In this document: in pieces, positions 9,592-18,903 of the stretch
Position numbering within the stretch: position 1 is the stretch's first letter
How the letters are laid out: every line of letters begins with the position of its first letter
Origin: Thauera aromatica K172
GTDB lineage: Bacteria > Pseudomonadota > Gammaproteobacteria > Burkholderiales > Rhodocyclaceae
DNA: 64,000 bases
NCBI RefSeq assembly: GCF_003030465.1
Contig: NZ_CP028339.1
Location: forward strand, 1,612,001-1,676,000
Direction of reading: 5' to 3'
Translations under genes and position numbers: made by a program
The notes under the pieces: model-generated
The model's input: the letters and a program-made list of their open reading frames with translations, nothing else
Database searches by the model: none
What the model was told of the DNA's origin: nothing

Positions 9592-11450
9592 TGTCGATGG
9601 CGAACACGCGCACCCGCCCGGAACGCGCGCCCGAAGCGCCGCCGGGCGCCTTTGCAAGGGCAGTTGTCAGCGCCTTTCGCGCCATCGCCGGACCGGCCGC
9701 CGCCGACCCGGCGGGGGCGTGCGGCCGCCTGACCGAGCTCGCACAGCACTGCGTCACTGCGGACGACATCGCGCGCCTGCGCGGGCAGGCCGATGCCCAG
9801 GCCTTGCGTCTGCGCTATCACGATGCGCGCCTCCATGCGCGGACGATGCCGGTCGGCGAAGAGGCGCGCGCCGTCTATGACGCCATCGAGCAGGCGCGCG
9901 TCGAAGCCCTGGGCGGGCGCCGGATGGCCGGCGTCTCCGCCAACCTCTCGGCCCTGATCGAGCAGCACTGCCGGGCGAGGAAATTCGACCGGGCGACGAG
10001 CCGGGCGCAGGTGCCGCTGGCCGAAGCACTGTACGTTCTGGCCCGCGAACGCTTCGGCGGCACACCGCCGCCGCCCGCGGCGCGGAACATGGCCGAGCTG
10101 TGGCGACCCTTTGTCGAGGCCAGGGCCGGGCGCGCCCTCGAGGCGCTCGGCGGGCGCCTGCACGACGAGGAGGCTTTCGCCGCCGGCTTGAACGCGCTGG
10201 TCGCGGCGCTGGAACTGGACGGCGGCAGCGGCGAACCGGAGGACGAGCGCAAGCTCGGCCAGCGGCAGGACGAAACGCCCCCCGAAGAGGCTCCGGAGCA
10301 GTGCCACGGGGCAGGGGACGCTGCACCGCATGGCGACAGCCCGCAGCGCCGGGTGAGCGCCGGCCAGGCCGCGGGCCTGCCGGGCGCGGCCGCCGACGCG
10401 TTGGCCTCGCCCGAGCGCGGGGTGGGAGACACCGGCGCGGCCGCTTCGCGCCGGCAGGAGCCGGCGTTGCCGGGGGGGCAGGCCTATCATCCCTACACCA
10501 CCGCCTTCGACCAGACCGTGGATGCCGAAGACCTGTGCGAGGCCGGCGAACTGCACCGGCTGCGCCGCCAGCTCGACCGCGAACTGGTGCATTTCCAGCA
10601 CCTCGTCGGCCGCCTCGCCAACCGCCTGCAGCGCCGCCTGCTGGCGAGGCAGATGCGGGACTGGGCGTTCGACCTCGAAGAAGGCTTGCTCGACACCGGC
10701 CGCCTCGACCGCATCGTCGTCAGCCCGGATCACGGCCTGTCCTTCAAGCTCGAAAAGGATTCCGATTTCCGCGACACCGCGGTCAGCCTGCTGATCGACA
10801 ACTCCGCTTCGATGCGCGGCCGTCCGATCACGGTGGCGGCGATGAGCGCCGACCTGCTGGCGCGCACCCTCGAGCGCTGCGGCATCAAGGTCGAAATCCT
10901 CGGGTTCACGACGCGCGCCTGGAAGGGGGGGCAGGCGCGGGAGCAATGGCGGCGCGACGGCGAGCCGGCCGCCCCGGGGCGGCTCAACGATCTTTGCCAC
11001 ATCCTCTACAAGGCGGCTGACACCCCCTGGCGGCGTGCGCGCAAGAACCTCGGCCTGATGCTGCGCGAAGGCCTGCCGAAAGAGAACATCGACGGCGAGT
11101 CCCTGCTCTGGGCGCATCGCCGCCTCATCGCCCGCCCCGAGCGCCGGCGCATTCTGGTGGTGATTTCGGACGGGGAACCGGCCGACGATTCGACCTTGTC
11201 GGCCAACCCGGGGCACTATCTGGCGCAGCACCTGCGCGACGTGATCGCCTGGATCGAGCAGCGCTCCCCGGTCGAACTGGTCGCGATCGGCATCGGCCAC
11301 GACGTAAGCCGTTATTATTGCCGCGCCGTCACCATCGACGATGCCGACGCGCTGGCGGGCGTGATGCTCGAACAGCTGTCGGCGCTGTTCGAGGAAGAGG
11401 TGCGGCGCCCGCGACCGTCCGCGCCCGCCCGTGGGCGGAGGGCGCGCTGA
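9591..11450 (+). CDS. cobT: Cobaltochelatase subunit CobT (vWA domain)
   Basis: 619 residues. An N-terminal helical domain is followed by a Glu/Asp/Pro-rich linker (about 215-300) and a C-terminal von Willebrand A domain whose MIDAS motif LIDNSASM lies near residue 400. This is the CobT pattern, and it partners with the adjacent CobS. The GTG at 9591 shares its first base with the cobS stop; an ATG two codons later at 9597 is an equally good start. Translational coupling of the two subunits is likely. Confidence 0.87.
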   Translation: MSMANTRTRPERAPEAPPGAFARAVVSAFRAIAGPAAADPAGACGRLTELAQHCVTADDIARLRGQADAQALRLRYHDARLHARTMPVGEEARAVYDAIEQARVEALGGRRMAGVSANLSALIEQHCRARKFDRATSRAQVPLAEALYVLARERFGGTPPPPAARNMAELWRPFVEARAGRALEALGGRLHDEEAFAAGLNALVAALELDGGSGEPEDERKLGQRQDETPPEEAPEQCHGAGDAAPHGDSPQRRVSAGQAAGLPGAAADALASPERGVGDTGAAASRRQEPALPGGQAYHPYTTAFDQTVDAEDLCEAGELHRLRRQLDRELVHFQHLVGRLANRLQRRLLARQMRDWAFDLEEGLLDTGRLDRIVVSPDHGLSFKLEKDSDFRDTAVSLLIDNSASMRGRPITVAAMSADLLARTLERCGIKVEILGFTTRAWKGGQAREQWRRDGEPAAPGRLNDLCHILYKAADTPWRRARKNLGLMLREGLPKENIDGESLLWAHRRLIARPERRRILVVISDGEPADDSTLSANPGHYLAQHLRDVIAWIEQRSPVELVAIGIGHDVSRYYCRAVTIDDADALAGVMLEQLSALFEEEVRRPRPSAPARGRRAR

Positions 11451-11491
11451 GGCCGTGACTGGCCCGATTCACACAACTACAAGGAAACCCG

Positions 11492-11845
11492 ATGAGCAGT
11501 TTGCCGAAATGCCCCGCGTGCAGTTCCGAATACACCTACGAGGACGGCGCGATGTACGTCTGCCCCGAATGCGCGCACGAATGGCCGAAAACCGCAGCCG
11601 AAGGCGCAGAGGACGACGGACACGAGGCCGGGCGCGAGTTCCGTGATGCCAACGGCAACGTGCTGGAGGACGGCGACAGCGTCACCGTGATCAAGGACCT
11701 GAAAGTCAAAGGTTCGTCGCTGGTGGTGAAGGTGGGGACCAAGGTCAGGAACATCCGCCTGGTCGACGGCGATCACGACATCGACTGCAAGATCGACGGC
11801 ATCGGCGCGATGAAGCTGAAGTCGGCATTCGTGAAGAAGAGCTGA
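11492..11845 (+). CDS. yjdM: YjdM/PhnA-type zinc-ribbon protein
   Basis: 117 residues. The N-terminal zinc ribbon has [13 protein letters not shown] and CPECAHEW (Cys7, Cys10, Cys26, Cys29). The C-terminal domain has the family's [16 protein letters not shown] block. Despite the old name PhnA, the cellular role of this family is not firmly known. It follows cobT by 41 bp on the same strand and is closed by a strong hairpin, so it may be the last gene of that unit. Confidence 0.9.
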   Translation: MSSLPKCPACSSEYTYEDGAMYVCPECAHEWPKTAAEGAEDDGHEAGREFRDANGNVLEDGDSVTVIKDLKVKGSSLVVKVGTKVRNIRLVDGDHDIDCKIDGIGAMKLKSAFVKKS

Positions 11846-11853
11846 AGGCGAAG

Positions 11854-11883
11854 CCCCTTCCCGGCCGACCGGCCGGGAAGGGG
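11854..11883 (+). terminator. 13-bp GC-rich hairpin after yjdM
   Basis: A perfect 13-bp stem (CCCCTTCCCGGCC and its complement) with a four-base GACC loop, starting 8 bp after the yjdM stop. There is no clear T run after it, so it may pause or protect the transcript rather than be a classical intrinsic terminator. Confidence 0.6.
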
Positions 11884-12092
11884 AGGGGCTGCGCGGGCAG
11901 ACGGCGCTGCAAAGCGCCGGCCCGGTCGCGCCGGGCGGCAGCTGCCGCGAGGCGGGAACTTCGGGCGAAGCGGGGCTTTCACACCGGCAGCGGCCGATTG
12001 GTGCGGGTAAAGCACGAGCCGGCTGCCGTCCGTGTCCGTCCCTGTAATACACTCGACCTCCCCCGCACAGAACCCGACCACACGGTGCAGCC

Positions 12093-13277
12093 ATGAGCGT
12101 CCTCGAAGCCGTCCGGCCCCTGCACGGCAAACTCACCGCCATCCGGCGCGACCTCCATGCCCATCCCGAGCTGGCGTTCAAGGAGCATCGCACGGCCGAA
12201 CTCGTCGCCCGCCATCTGCAGCAACTGGGGATCGAGACCCATTGCGGCATCGGCGGCACCGGCGTCGTCGGCGTCGTTCGCGGCGGACGCGGCTTGCGCG
12301 CGATCGGCCTGCGCGCCGACATGGACGCGCTGGCGATCACCGAGCGCAACACCTTCGCCCACGCGTCCACCGTCCACGGCTGCATGCACGCCTGCGGCCA
12401 TGACGGACACACCACGATGCTGCTCGGTGCGGCCGAGGCGCTGGCGGCGCGGCGTGATTTCGACGGCACCGTGTATCTGATCTTCCAGCCTGCCGAGGAG
12501 GGCGAGGGCGGGGCAGCGGCGATGATCGCCGACGGCCTGTTCGAGCGCTTCCCGATGGAGGCGGTGTTCGGCATGCACAACTGGCCGGGCATGGAAGCCG
12601 GCAGCTTCGCCGTCCACAGCGGTCCGGTGATGGCCAGCGCCGATCGTTTCGACGTCTGTTTCACCGGCGTCGGTGCGCACGCGGCGATGCCGCACCTGGG
12701 CGCGGACCCGCTGCTGGCGGGGGCGGCTTTCGTGCAGGCGGTGCAGGCCCTGGTCAGCCGCCGCGTGGACCCGATCGATGCGGCGGTGGTGTCGGTGACC
12801 CGCTTTCATGCCGGCGAGGCCTATAACGCGATTCCCGACCGTGCCGAACTGTGCGGCACGGTGCGCACCTTCTCCGCCGAAGTGCGCGACATGCTGGAGC
12901 AGGGGCTGCGCCAGGTCGCCGAAGGAGTCGCCGCCAGCCACGGCGTGCAGCTCGATTTCGGCTACCGCCGGGGGTACCCGCCGACACTCAACACCGCGCC
13001 CGAGGCGGCGTCCTGCGCCGAGGCCGCGCGCGCGGTCGCGGGCGCCGGGCGGGTAGCAGTCGATGGCCGGCCGAGCATGGGGGCGGAGGATTTCGCCTAC
13101 TACCTCGAGCACAAGCCGGGCGCCTATGTGTGGATCGGCAACGGCCCCGGGGCGGGCGGGTGCACGCTGCACAATCCGAACTACGACTTCAACGACGAGA
13201 TCCTGAGCGTGGGCGCGGCCTACTGGTGTGAACTGGTGCGCACGCTGCTCGCCCCGGCGGAGCGGGGCCGGGGGTGA
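12093..13277 (+). CDS. M20D amidohydrolase (hippurate hydrolase-like)
   Basis: 394 residues. The metallopeptidase metal and catalytic residues are in place: CGHDGHT at 101-107, EE at 135-136 (FQPAEEGEGG), MHNWPG near 161, and the distal GAEDFAYY. Family members hydrolyse N-acyl or N-aroyl amino acids such as hippurate; in an aromatic degrader, hippurate-type conjugates are reasonable substrates, but this is inference. A possible promoter -10 (TGTAATACACT) lies around 12043-12053. The stop overlaps the start of the following permease gene. Confidence 0.88.
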   Translation: MSVLEAVRPLHGKLTAIRRDLHAHPELAFKEHRTAELVARHLQQLGIETHCGIGGTGVVGVVRGGRGLRAIGLRADMDALAITERNTFAHASTVHGCMHACGHDGHTTMLLGAAEALAARRDFDGTVYLIFQPAEEGEGGAAAMIADGLFERFPMEAVFGMHNWPGMEAGSFAVHSGPVMASADRFDVCFTGVGAHAAMPHLGADPLLAGAAFVQAVQALVSRRVDPIDAAVVSVTRFHAGEAYNAIPDRAELCGTVRTFSAEVRDMLEQGLRQVAEGVAASHGVQLDFGYRRGYPPTLNTAPEAASCAEAARAVAGAGRVAVDGRPSMGAEDFAYYLEHKPGAYVWIGNGPGAGGCTLHNPNYDFNDEILSVGAAYWCELVRTLLAPAERGRG

Positions 13278-15775
13278 TGATGCGGAACCTGCGCCTGGCC
13301 TGGCGGATGATGCTGCGCGACCTGCGTAGCGGCGAGCTGCACCTGCTCGGGCTGGCGATCGTGATTGCGGTGGCGAGCCTGACCAGCGTCGGCTTTCTCG
13401 CCGATCGCGTCGGCCGTGCGCTCGACCGCGAGGCCAACCAGCTGCTCGGTGGCGATTTGCTGCTGCGTGCCGATCGTCCCTGGCCGGCGCACTTTGGCGA
13501 AGAGGCGCGTGCGCGCGGCCTGCAGACCGCGACCACGGTGTTGTTCACGAGCATGGCGGGAACCGCGGAAACGGTTGCGCTGACGGGCGTGAAAGTGGTG
13601 GAAGCGGGCTACCCGCTGCGCGGTACGATCCGCATCGCGCCAGGGCCGAATCAGGCCGACGCCGCCGCCGGACGCGTGCCCGAGCGCGGTGAGGTGTGGC
13701 TCGACGAGCGCCTGTTCGCCGAACTCGGAGTCGAGACCGGGCAGTCCATCGGGCTCGGCGAACTCCAGTTCCGCGTCGGGGCGATGATCGGTTTCGAATC
13801 CGACCGCGGAGCCAACTTCTTCAGCCTGCTGCCGAGAGCGGTTTTCAACCTCGAGGATCTGGAGGCCACCGGCCTGATCGCCGAAGGCAGCCGGGCCACC
13901 TGGCGCTTGCATGTGGCCGGAGCGGCGGCAGCGGTGGCGGCCTACGAGCGCTGGGCGCGCGCCCGTCTGGAGCGGGGGCAGGCGGTGGAGGGGGTCGATG
14001 ACGCCCGCCCCGAAGTGCGCGCCGCGCTCGACCAGGCACAGCGCTTCCTGCGCCTGGCGGCGCTGCTCGCGGTGATTCTGGCCGCGGTCGCGGTGGGGCT
14101 GTCGGCGCGCCGTTTCATGGCCCGCCACCTCGACGGCTGTGCGGTGATGCGGGTGCTCGGTGCGCGCCAGGCCCAGGTGCTGGGGATCGTGGTCGGCGAA
14201 TTCGTGCTGTTCGGCGTGGCCGCGGCGGCGGCCGGTTCGGCGCTCGGCTGGGCGGTGCAGTGGGGGCTGGCGGGGGGATTGCGCGAGCTTCTGGCGACCG
14301 AACTGCCCGCGCCCTCGTGGCTGCCGCTGGCGCATGGGCTGGCGGTGGGCATGGCCTTGCTCGCCGGGTTCGTGCTGCCGCAGCTGCTGCGCCTGGGGCG
14401 GGTCAGCACGCTGCGCGTATTGCGTCGCGAGTTCGCGTTCACCGAGCCGGTCTCCGGCACCGCCTGGGCGCTGGGGCTGGCCGCGCTGCTCGGCCTGGTG
14501 TTCTGGATCGCGGCCGATGCGCGCCTCGGGGCGATGGTCGCGGCGGGCTTCGTGGCGGCGCTCGGCGTGTTCGCGCTGGCGGCGTGGGGCGTGTTGTGGC
14601 TGGCCGGCCGGCTCAAGGGCGAGGGCAGTCTGCGCGGCGGGGGCTGGCGCTACGGGGTGGCTGCGCTCGGCCGGCGCATGAGTGCCAGCGTGATCCAGGT
14701 GGTGGCGCTCGGCCTGGGCATGACCGCCCTGTTGCTGCTGACCCTGGTCCGTGCCGACCTCCTCGACAACTGGCGGCGGATGGCTCCGGCCGACGCCCCC
14801 AACCGCTTCGTCATCAATATCCAGCCTGCCCAGCGGGCTGCAGTCGGCGAGCTGTTCGTCGCCGAAGGGCTGCCGGCGCCGGAGATCCAGCCGATGATCC
14901 GCGGCCGCATGGTGGCGATCAACGGCCGCCCGGTCGACCCGGACGCCTTCGACAATCCGCGCACCCGCCGCCTGGCCGAGCGCGAGTTCAACCTGTCCTA
15001 CGCCGCCGAACTGCCCGCCGGCAATGCGGTGGAGGCGGGGCGCTGGCACGGCGCTGAGCGTGTGCCGCAGTTCTCGGTGGAAAAAGGGCTGGCGCAGACG
15101 TTTGGCCTGGAAGTGGGCGATCGGGTGGCCTTCGACATCGGCGGAACGCGGATCGAGGCGCCGCTCACCAGCGTGCGCCGCCTCGACTGGGATTCGATGC
15201 GGGTGAACTTCTTCTTCATCGCCGCGCCGGGCCTGCTCGAAGAGCAACCGGCGAGCCTGATCACCAGCTTCCACCTGCCGCCTTCGGCCCACGGCTTCAC
15301 CACCCGCTTGATCGAGCGCTTTCCCAACCTCACTGTCATCGATGTCGCCGCGGTGCTGGCCCAGGTGCAGTCGATCACCGACAAGCTGATCGTGGTCGTC
15401 CAGTTCGTGTTCGGGTTCGCCGTGTTCGCCGGCCTGGTCGTGCTGTACTCGGCCTTGCAGGCTACCCACGACGAGCGTGAATACGAGCTTGCCATGCTGC
15501 GCACCTTGGGCGCACGCAACCGCCAGGTGCGCCAGGCGCTGCTCGCGGAGTTCCTCGTCCTCGGCGGCGTCGCCGGGGGGCTGGCCGGCCTCGGTGCGAG
15601 CGCGATCGGCTGGGTGCTGGCCGAGCAGGTCTTCAAGATGCCGTATCTCCCCGCGCCGGGGCCGGTCTTGATCGCTGCGCTGTGCGGTGCCGCCGGCGTG
15701 GTCGGCGGAGGCTGGCTGGGCACGCGCAAGCTCCTGTCGCGTCCGCCGCTGGCGAGCCTGCGGGCACTCGGCTGA
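13274..15775 (+). CDS. Large FtsX-like ABC transporter permease (YbbP type)
   Basis: 833 residues with a membrane segment near the N-terminus, a periplasmic MacB-like region, and two FtsX permease blocks (about 255-420 and 705-825). The C-terminal one contains ELAMLRTLGARNRQV, the FtsX coupling signature. In E. coli YbbP works with the ATPase YbbA; no ATPase gene is adjacent here. The start is uncertain among GTG 13274, ATG 13277 and ATG 13280, all overlapping or abutting the end of the amidohydrolase gene, which suggests coupled translation. Confidence 0.85.
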   Translation: MMMRNLRLAWRMMLRDLRSGELHLLGLAIVIAVASLTSVGFLADRVGRALDREANQLLGGDLLLRADRPWPAHFGEEARARGLQTATTVLFTSMAGTAETVALTGVKVVEAGYPLRGTIRIAPGPNQADAAAGRVPERGEVWLDERLFAELGVETGQSIGLGELQFRVGAMIGFESDRGANFFSLLPRAVFNLEDLEATGLIAEGSRATWRLHVAGAAAAVAAYERWARARLERGQAVEGVDDARPEVRAALDQAQRFLRLAALLAVILAAVAVGLSARRFMARHLDGCAVMRVLGARQAQVLGIVVGEFVLFGVAAAAAGSALGWAVQWGLAGGLRELLATELPAPSWLPLAHGLAVGMALLAGFVLPQLLRLGRVSTLRVLRREFAFTEPVSGTAWALGLAALLGLVFWIAADARLGAMVAAGFVAALGVFALAAWGVLWLAGRLKGEGSLRGGGWRYGVAALGRRMSASVIQVVALGLGMTALLLLTLVRADLLDNWRRMAPADAPNRFVINIQPAQRAAVGELFVAEGLPAPEIQPMIRGRMVAINGRPVDPDAFDNPRTRRLAEREFNLSYAAELPAGNAVEAGRWHGAERVPQFSVEKGLAQTFGLEVGDRVAFDIGGTRIEAPLTSVRRLDWDSMRVNFFFIAAPGLLEEQPASLITSFHLPPSAHGFTTRLIERFPNLTVIDVAAVLAQVQSITDKLIVVVQFVFGFAVFAGLVVLYSALQATHDEREYELAMLRTLGARNRQVRQALLAEFLVLGGVAGGLAGLGASAIGWVLAEQVFKMPYLPAPGPVLIAALCGAAGVVGGGWLGTRKLLSRPPLASLRALG

Positions 15776-15848
15776 AGCCTGCGCACGAAAGTGCCGTCCG
15801 ATCCTATGCCGTCCAACCGTAGCCCCCGCAACTCCAGAAGCTGCTTCG

Positions 15849-17042
15849 ATGACTCAGACTGAAATGATTTTCGCCGCCCTGCTCGGCGCGGCGGTGCTGC
15901 TGGCGGCTTGGCTGTTGCTGCGCAGCTTCGCCCACGAGCGCGGCCTGCAGCAGCGCCTGGCGGAGGTGCTGTCCGAGCAGCTCGATGACCGGCTGGCGGC
16001 CCAGCACCGTGAAATCCTGCGCGACCTGCACGAAGGTCTCGCGCGCCAGACCGACCGCATCGGCGAACATGCGCGCGCCGACCGTGATCTGCTGCAGCGC
16101 GGACTGAGCGCGGCGTCGCTGCAGCTGTCGCGCGGCATGCAGGCGCTGACCCAGAGCGTGGACGGACGTCTGGACACCCTGTCCGGGCAGGTGAATCAGC
16201 GCCTCGACGAAGGTTTTCGCAAGACCAACGAGACCTTCGCCAGCGTGATGGCGCGGCTGGCGACGATCGATGAGGCGCAGAAGAAGATCGATGGACTGAC
16301 CACCAACGTCGTCAGCCTACAGGAACTGCTCGGCGACAAACGGGCGCGCGGCGCCTTCGGCGAAGTCCAGCTCGAGGCTCTGGTGCACAACGCCTTGCCG
16401 CCCGATGCCTATGCCTTCCAGCAGATGCTGCCCAACGGCACCCGCGTCGATTGCCTGCTGACGCTGCCGGCGCCGACCGGCAAGGTGGCGGTGGATGCGA
16501 AGTTCCCGCTGGAAAACTACCATCGCATGTTCGACGCCGATGCCGCCGAGCTCGACCGCCGGAGCGCGCAGCAGGCGTTCCGTGCCGACGTCAAGCGCCA
16601 CGTCGATGCGATCGCGGGCAAGTACATCCTCCCCGGCACGACCTCCGACGGTGCGGTGCTGTTCCTGCCGGCCGAGGCGGTGTTCGCCGAAATCCACGCT
16701 TACCACCCGGAGGTCGTCGCCTACGCCCAGCACAAGCGGGTGTGGATCGTGTCGCCGACGACGTTGATGGCGGTGCTCAACACCGCGCGCGCGGTGCTCA
16801 AGGACGTCGAGACGCGCAAGCAGATCCACGTCATCCAGGATGCGCTCGCCAGACTGGCGAAGGATTTCCAGCGTTTCGACGAACGCATGGCCGCGCTTGC
16901 CCGCCATATCGAGCAGGCCAGCCGCGACGTGCAGGACGTGCACACTTCCAGCCGCAAGATCAGCGCCCACTTCCACAAGATCGAGTCGGCGCAGCTCGAT
17001 GAACTCGACGTGCCCGATGTCGAGGAGCGGCCGCGAACTTGA
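15849..17042 (+). CDS. rmuC: DNA recombination protein RmuC
   Basis: 397 residues. A membrane anchor (about 5-24) is followed by a long coiled coil (about 30-160) and the RmuC nuclease-like domain with GAFGEVQLEALV and KVAVDAKFPLENYH. RmuC limits recombination between inverted repeats; its biochemical activity is not well established. ATG 15849 was chosen over the longer frame because it puts the membrane anchor at the N-terminus. Confidence 0.92.
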   Translation: MTQTEMIFAALLGAAVLLAAWLLLRSFAHERGLQQRLAEVLSEQLDDRLAAQHREILRDLHEGLARQTDRIGEHARADRDLLQRGLSAASLQLSRGMQALTQSVDGRLDTLSGQVNQRLDEGFRKTNETFASVMARLATIDEAQKKIDGLTTNVVSLQELLGDKRARGAFGEVQLEALVHNALPPDAYAFQQMLPNGTRVDCLLTLPAPTGKVAVDAKFPLENYHRMFDADAAELDRRSAQQAFRADVKRHVDAIAGKYILPGTTSDGAVLFLPAEAVFAEIHAYHPEVVAYAQHKRVWIVSPTTLMAVLNTARAVLKDVETRKQIHVIQDALARLAKDFQRFDERMAALARHIEQASRDVQDVHTSSRKISAHFHKIESAQLDELDVPDVEERPRT

Positions 17043-17117
17043 TCGCGAACAGGGAGCCGCGGCCTCCCTCCCTGTATCGTGCGAACCATTCAGACTCTCG
17101 AGCCAGGCTTTCGCCCC

Positions 17118-17399
17118 ATGTCTTCGATTCCCTTCCCGATCCTCTTCATCATGCTGGTGTTCTTCACCATGTGGCTGATCCTGCGCAAGTTCCACCGCAT
17201 CGAGCAGCAGAAGCGGAACCTGCCCGAACGCGGCGCCTATCTCCAGGCCCATGCGCAGTCCGACGCGCGCTGCATCGCCTGCGGCGCGACCGAACTCGAG
17301 GACCAGGGGCTGACTCACGGCGGGGACGAGCGCCGGATCGTGTCCTGCGGCAAGTGCCGGACGCTGCTCTACCGCTTCGTCCGCCCGGCCGCCGAGTAG
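17118..17399 (+). CDS. Small membrane-anchored zinc-ribbon protein
   Basis: 93 residues from ATG 17118. One N-terminal transmembrane segment (about 6-23) is followed by a basic stretch and a four-cysteine zinc-ribbon-like tail (CIACG and CGKC). I do not recognise a named family. It lies 75 bp after rmuC on the same strand and may be co-transcribed with it. An upstream in-frame start at 17079 would add 13 residues that look non-native. Confidence 0.7.
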   Translation: MSSIPFPILFIMLVFFTMWLILRKFHRIEQQKRNLPERGAYLQAHAQSDARCIACGATELEDQGLTHGGDERRIVSCGKCRTLLYRFVRPAAE

Positions 17400-17448
17400 C
17401 TCCGCCACGGCCCGGTTCCGTCTCCGGCAGCCCTTGCCGGGGTACGGT

Positions 17449-18606
17449 TCAGGGGCTTGGTGCCCGGCCGGGGGCGGGGAGGCGTTCGGGTTCGTCGGAG
17501 GCCGGTTCGCCCTGCTCGTTGAGCAGGTCGTGCAGCCAGTGGCCGTGGCGGTTGGCCTTGGTGTGCAGATAGCGCTGGTTCTGCGCCGTCACTGCGCCGT
17601 AGATCGCCTGGCGGGCGACGACGTTGATGCCGGCGCGCTGGAGCGCCTCGACCTTGCCCGGGTTGTTGGTCAGCAGCAGCACCTTGGGGATGCCGAGTGC
17701 TTCGAGCATCTCGTGGGCGACGCGGTAGGTGCGCTCGTCCTTGGAAAAGCCGATCACCTGGTCGGCGTCGATGGTGTCCAGTCCTTCGTCCTGCAGACCG
17801 TAGGCGCGCAGCTTGTTGGCGAGGCCGATGCCGCGCCCCTCCTGGGTCAGATACAGCAGGACGCCGCCGCCCTGGGCACGGATCGCGGCCACTCCGCGGC
17901 GCAGCTGTTCGCCGCAGTCGCAGCGCAGGCTGCCGAAGAGGTCGCCGGTCAGACAGGACGAATGCAGGCGCACCGGTACCGCATCCGGCCATCGTGCGCG
18001 CTCGCCGATGACGATGGCGACATGCTCGTGCATGCCGTCGGCTTCGCGAAAGAGAATGAAGCGGCTGTCGTCAGCCTCGGACAGCGGCACACGCGCTTCG
18101 CTCACCCGCGTGAGCTGACCGGAGCCGCTCTGGCACAGGCGCAAGGCTTCGCTGACATCGACCGCGAGCAGCGTGCCGTCGGCGACTTCAGCGGCGGCCG
18201 CCGCCGCCCGTGCCGGCAAAACCGGGCAGGCGATCGCTGCCGGCACCAGCTGGGCGCGGGCGAGCAGGCGGACTGCGGCGTCCTCGCAGCGCTCCGCCGG
18301 TCTCGCCGTGGATGCCGCAGGCAGGCGGGCACCGCGTGTCCACGCCAGCTCGCGCAGCGCCTCGCACGCGGGCAGGGATTCGAAGGCGAGCGCCTGAGCG
18401 TCGCCGTCTACCGTCCGCCCCAGAGCGGCCATGCGGTGGCGGCTGAGCACCAGCTGTGCGGTCGACCCGGCAAGTGCCTGGAGCGCGGCGAGGGCGTCGT
18501 CGCTCAGACCTTCGACCGCCTGGACGAGGACGCTGCGGTCGGTGTCGCGCAACAGAATGGGAAGGCCGCGTCGCAGGTCGAAAATTGCACGCTCGGCTTG
18601 GCGCAT
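17449..18606 (-). CDS. ribA: GTP cyclohydrolase II with extra N-terminal domain
   Basis: 385 residues. The C-terminal half is GTP cyclohydrolase II, which opens GTP in the first step of riboflavin synthesis: zinc ligands Cys218, Cys229 and Cys231 (C-x10-C-x-C) and the LTQEGRGIGL loop are present. The N-terminal ~190 residues resemble neither the usual short RibA nor a working DHBP synthase, as I see none of the acidic RibB motifs. It may be a degenerate RibB-like domain. ATG 18606 has a GGAG site; the frame upstream of it is repeat-like DNA. Confidence 0.88.
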   Translation of the reverse strand: MRQAERAIFDLRRGLPILLRDTDRSVLVQAVEGLSDDALAALQALAGSTAQLVLSRHRMAALGRTVDGDAQALAFESLPACEALRELAWTRGARLPAASTARPAERCEDAAVRLLARAQLVPAAIACPVLPARAAAAAAEVADGTLLAVDVSEALRLCQSGSGQLTRVSEARVPLSEADDSRFILFREADGMHEHVAIVIGERARWPDAVPVRLHSSCLTGDLFGSLRCDCGEQLRRGVAAIRAQGGGVLLYLTQEGRGIGLANKLRAYGLQDEGLDTIDADQVIGFSKDERTYRVAHEMLEALGIPKVLLLTNNPGKVEALQRAGINVVARQAIYGAVTAQNQRYLHTKANRHGHWLHDLLNEQGEPASDEPERLPAPGRAPSP

Positions 18607-18647
18607 TGCTTGTTCTCCGTTCGGATGGTCGGGCCTGCCGTTCGAGC

Positions 18648-18665
18648 GGGGCGGGTCAGGGCGGG
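18648..18665 (+). promoter_or_regulatory. G-quadruplex-forming run upstream of ribA
   Basis: Four G tracts (GGGG-C-GGG-TCA-GGG-C-GGG) on the plus strand, about 40-60 bp upstream of the ribA start, which reads the other way. The run therefore lies on the template strand for ribA. The rest of the 297-bp gap (18607-18903) is G-biased with short TGTGGG repeats and no recognised gene. Confidence 0.4.
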
Positions 18666-18903
18666 CCGGATCGGGTGGGATCGAGTGGGGCTCGATATTG
18701 ATTGTGGGCGATTGTGGGTGGGTTGAATCGCTTTTAACAGATTGGGGCGGAGGGCGCATTCTGCAAGCGGCCGGCCGCGCGGCGGGCGCGCCTTGCCCGC
18801 GGCAAGGGGCGGGCGCCGGCGAGGGGGGCGTGAGGGTGGCGGCTGCGGATTGAAGCTGCCGCCCTGCGCTCGTGCCGTGGCGCCTGCCCGGGCCGGCGCC
18901 GGC

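Noticed and set aside
8593-11450. NorQ/NorD or CbbQ/CbbO instead of CobS/CobT
   Set aside because: Lengths and sequences fit CobS (332) and CobT better, and no nitric-oxide reductase or RuBisCO genes are adjacent.
13220-15469. 749-codon open frame antisense to the FtsX-like permease
   Set aside because: Low-complexity Gln/Arg/His shadow translation; the permease is well supported.
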